A stretch of DNA of 5,626 nt from Microbacteriaceae bacterium (GTDB taxonomy: Bacteria; Actinomycetota; Actinomycetes; Actinomycetales; Microbacteriaceae). A program made the translations under genes and the position numbers. The stretch lies in assembly GCA_012719255.1 (NCBI GenBank), contig JAAYAS010000265.1, positions 1 to 5,626 of the forward strand. Reading direction: 5' to 3'. Below, one piece after another: positions 3,940 to 5,626 of the stretch. The notes under the pieces were generated by a model, which did no database searches, was not told where the DNA came from, and saw only the letters and a list, made by a program, of their open reading frames with translations. The first letter of the stretch is position 1. Every line of letters begins with the position of its first letter.

Positions 3940-5626
3940 GCGCGGTCGACCGGCTCGGCCCTGCCACCGGCGCGCCGAGCGCGGATCCGACGGCCGAGAC
4001 GCCCGCCGACCTCGTCGAGCCGCCGGTGCGGCTCCCGGTCGCACCGGCGCCGCCGGCGAACGGCGGCTTCCCGGTCATCGCGGTGCTCGCGCCGGTCGCC
4101 ATCGGGCTCGCGCTGTTCGCGATCATCGGCGCGCCGTTCCTGCTGCTGCTCGCCGTCTTCGGGCCGGTCATCGCGATCGCCCACGTCGTCGACCGGCGCG
4201 TCGGCGGGCGACGACGGCACCGGCGCGCGCTCGCCGAGTTCGCGACGGCGCTCGAGGGCGCGCAGCAGGAGATCGCGGCGGCGCACGCGCGGCTGCGCCG
4301 CCGACGCCGTGCCGCGCATCCCCTCGCCCGCGATCTCGTCGCCGGCGCGAGCCGCACCGAGCCCGGCATCGTGCTCGGCCTCACCGCCGTGCCGAGCGGT
4401 CTGCGCGTCGAGGGCGGTGGCGCCGATGCCGCCCTCGACGCGCTGCGGCGCGAGGCGGCGCGCCTCGATTCGGCCCCGCACGCGCTCGAGGCGGGCCGGG
4501 TGCGGGTGCTCGGGCCCCGCACCGTCGTCGCCGGCGCGGTGCGCGCGCTCGTCGTGCAGCTCACCGCCGACGACCCCGCCGCGCCCCTCGACCTGCGCGG
4601 GGAGGTCGGCGGCCTCATCGCCGCCGAGCTCGCGGCCTGCGGCGTCGACCCCGTCGGCGCCGAGGAGGAGTGCGCGCGGTGGATCGACACCGACGAGGGC
4701 GCCGAGGCGGCGGATGCGGTGCTGCGACTGCGCGCCGACGGCGGCGGCGAGTGCGCGGCGTCCGACGGCCGGGCGGTGCGGCTGCGCGTCGACGGGCTCG
4801 GCGCCGGCGAGCTGCGGCGGTGGGCGCCGACGATCGCCGCGGCACGGCGCGCCCGGACCGAGCGCGTCCGGCGGCTGCCCGAGCGCTGCGAGCTCGACGA
4901 CCTCCCCGCGGCCGATGACGACGCCGCACGCACGGGCCTGCCCGCGGTGCTCGGCGTCGCCGACGACGGCCCGCTCGCCGTCGACCTCGTCGCCGACGGA
5001 CCGCACGCGGTCATCGGCGGCACGACCGGCAGCGGCAAGAGCGAGCTGCTCGTCGCCTGGGCGACCTCGATCGCCCGTGCACGCACGAGCGATGAGTGCC
5101 TGCTGCTCTGCCTCGACTTCAAGGGCGGCGCGACCTTCGACGCGCTCGCCGAGCTGCCGCACTGCGTCGGCATCGTCACCGATCTCGACGACGGCGAGGC
5201 CCGCCGGGTGCTCGCGGGCCTGCGGGCCGAGGTGCGGCGCCGCGAGCGGCGCCTGCGCGAGCTCGGCATCCGCGATCTCGCCGAGGCGCCGGGCGCCGAG
5301 CCCCGGCTCGTCGTGCTCGTCGACGAGTTCCAGGCGCTGGTGCAGGAGCATCCCGAGCTCACCGAGATCTTCGCCGACCTCGCCGCCCGCGGCCGCAGTC
5401 TCGGCGTGCACCTCGTGCTCTGCACCCAGCGGCCCACGGGGGTGTTCCGCGAGTCGCTGCTCGCGAACTGCAGCATCCGCATCAGCCTGCGCGTCGAGCA
5501 GGCGAGCGATTCGCGCACGCTGCTCGGCGTCGACGACGCCGCCCGGCTGCCCGTCGACCGCCGCGGACGCGCGCTCGTGCGGCTCGGCGGAGCGCCCCGC
5601 GCGGCGCAGATCGCGCTCGCCGGCGC
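3936..5626 (+). CDS. FtsK/SpoIIIE-family ATPase, EccC/EssC-like (3' truncated by window)
   Basis: The 563 visible residues begin with a Pro/Ala-rich segment (1-44), then two membrane helices at about 45-64 and 66-84. A strongly basic stretch (87-98) and an Arg-rich helix (about 100-126) follow, consistent with a cytoplasmic C-terminus. HPLARDLV (128-135) with a following LGL-A-PSGLRV stretch resembles a degenerate form of the segment between the membrane part and the first ATPase domain in EccC/EssC. The ATPase domain has Walker A GTTGSGKS (362-369, Lys368), DFKGGATF (394-401), LPHCVGIVTDL (407-417), Walker B LVVLVDE (458-464), the CTQRP segment (496-500) and the family's DSRTLLG motif. DFKGGATF and LPH-VGIVTDL point to the type VII secretion branch rather than DNA-translocating FtsK. 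Whether further ATPase domains follow cannot be seen. The ATG overlaps the DUF4192 stop. No substrate gene is present in the window. Confidence 0.9.
   Translation, partial: MSAVDRLGPATGAPSADPTAETPADLVEPPVRLPVAPAPPANGGFPVIAVLAPVAIGLALFAIIGAPFLLLLAVFGPVIAIAHVVDRRVGGRRRHRRALAEFATALEGAQQEIAAAHARLRRRRRAAHPLARDLVAGASRTEPGIVLGLTAVPSGLRVEGGGADAALDALRREAARLDSAPHALEAGRVRVLGPRTVVAGAVRALVVQLTADDPAAPLDLRGEVGGLIAAELAACGVDPVGAEEECARWIDTDEGAEAADAVLRLRADGGGECAASDGRAVRLRVDGLGAGELRRWAPTIAAARRARTERVRRLPERCELDDLPAADDDAARTGLPAVLGVADDGPLAVDLVADGPHAVIGGTTGSGKSELLVAWATSIARARTSDECLLLCLDFKGGATFDALAELPHCVGIVTDLDDGEARRVLAGLRAEVRRRERRLRELGIRDLAEAPGAEPRLVVLVDEFQALVQEHPELTEIFADLAARGRSLGVHLVLCTQRPTGVFRESLLANCSIRISLRVEQASDSRTLLGVDDAARLPVDRRGRALVRLGGAPRAAQIALAG

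Noticed and set aside
4021..4049. 10-bp inverted repeat (4021-4030 with 4040-4049, 9-nt loop) early in the ATPase gene
   Set aside because: It falls in a Pro/Ala-rich, extremely GC-rich coding stretch where such stems arise easily from GCC/GGC words. Unlike 830-864, it shows no unusual codons and is not at a gene junction.
2836..5518. Several long - strand frames opposite the DUF4192 and ATPase genes
   Set aside because: High third-position GC removes stop codons from antisense frames. The products are Arg/Ala/Gly/Pro-rich low-complexity sequence with no recognisable domain, while the + strand carries clear family motifs.

Overview
The window reads as chromosomal DNA of a high-GC actinomycete. 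G/C dominates third codon positions, a GTG start occurs, and cistrons overlap by one base pair step (GTGA, ATGA). The very short ATP synthase epsilon subunit and the DUF5684 and DUF4192 proteins fit Microbacteriaceae or a close relative, but that placement is inferred from gene content and was not tested by a search. All five genes lie on the + strand and the window is almost fully coding; no gap exceeds 150 bp, and there are no RNA genes, insertion sequences or CRISPR arrays.

Bases 1-1576 are the tail of an ATP synthase operon: the 3' third of atpD, a minimal atpC (93 residues, no C-terminal helical domain), and a YaaA/DUF328 peroxide-stress protein whose GTG start overlaps the atpC stop. 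A perfect 14-bp inverted repeat with an A-rich 7-nt loop sits just inside the yaaA frame. It is well placed to reduce read-through from the highly expressed atp genes into yaaA. A 140-bp gap with overlapping hairpins and a candidate -10 box follows.

Bases 1723-2727 encode a four-helix DUF5684-type membrane protein whose C-terminal half is a Gly/Tyr/Gln-rich low-complexity tail. The tail has 13 GYGQ motifs and one SYGQ, about 22 tyrosines and no Lys or Arg until the last five residues. Its composition closely resembles the prion-like domains of eukaryotic FUS/EWS/TAF15 proteins, and it is the most unusual element here. A strong hairpin follows it.

Bases 2830-5626 hold a second transcription unit. 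It starts with a DUF4192 protein, probably translated from a leaderless mRNA, and continues into an ATGA-coupled FtsK/SpoIIIE-family ATPase related to EccC/EssC of type VII secretion. The ATPase has two N-terminal membrane helices, intact Walker A and B motifs and a DFKGG motif, and runs off the window end. The coupling suggests that the DUF4192 protein and the ATPase work together; no WXG100 substrate or other secretion component is visible.
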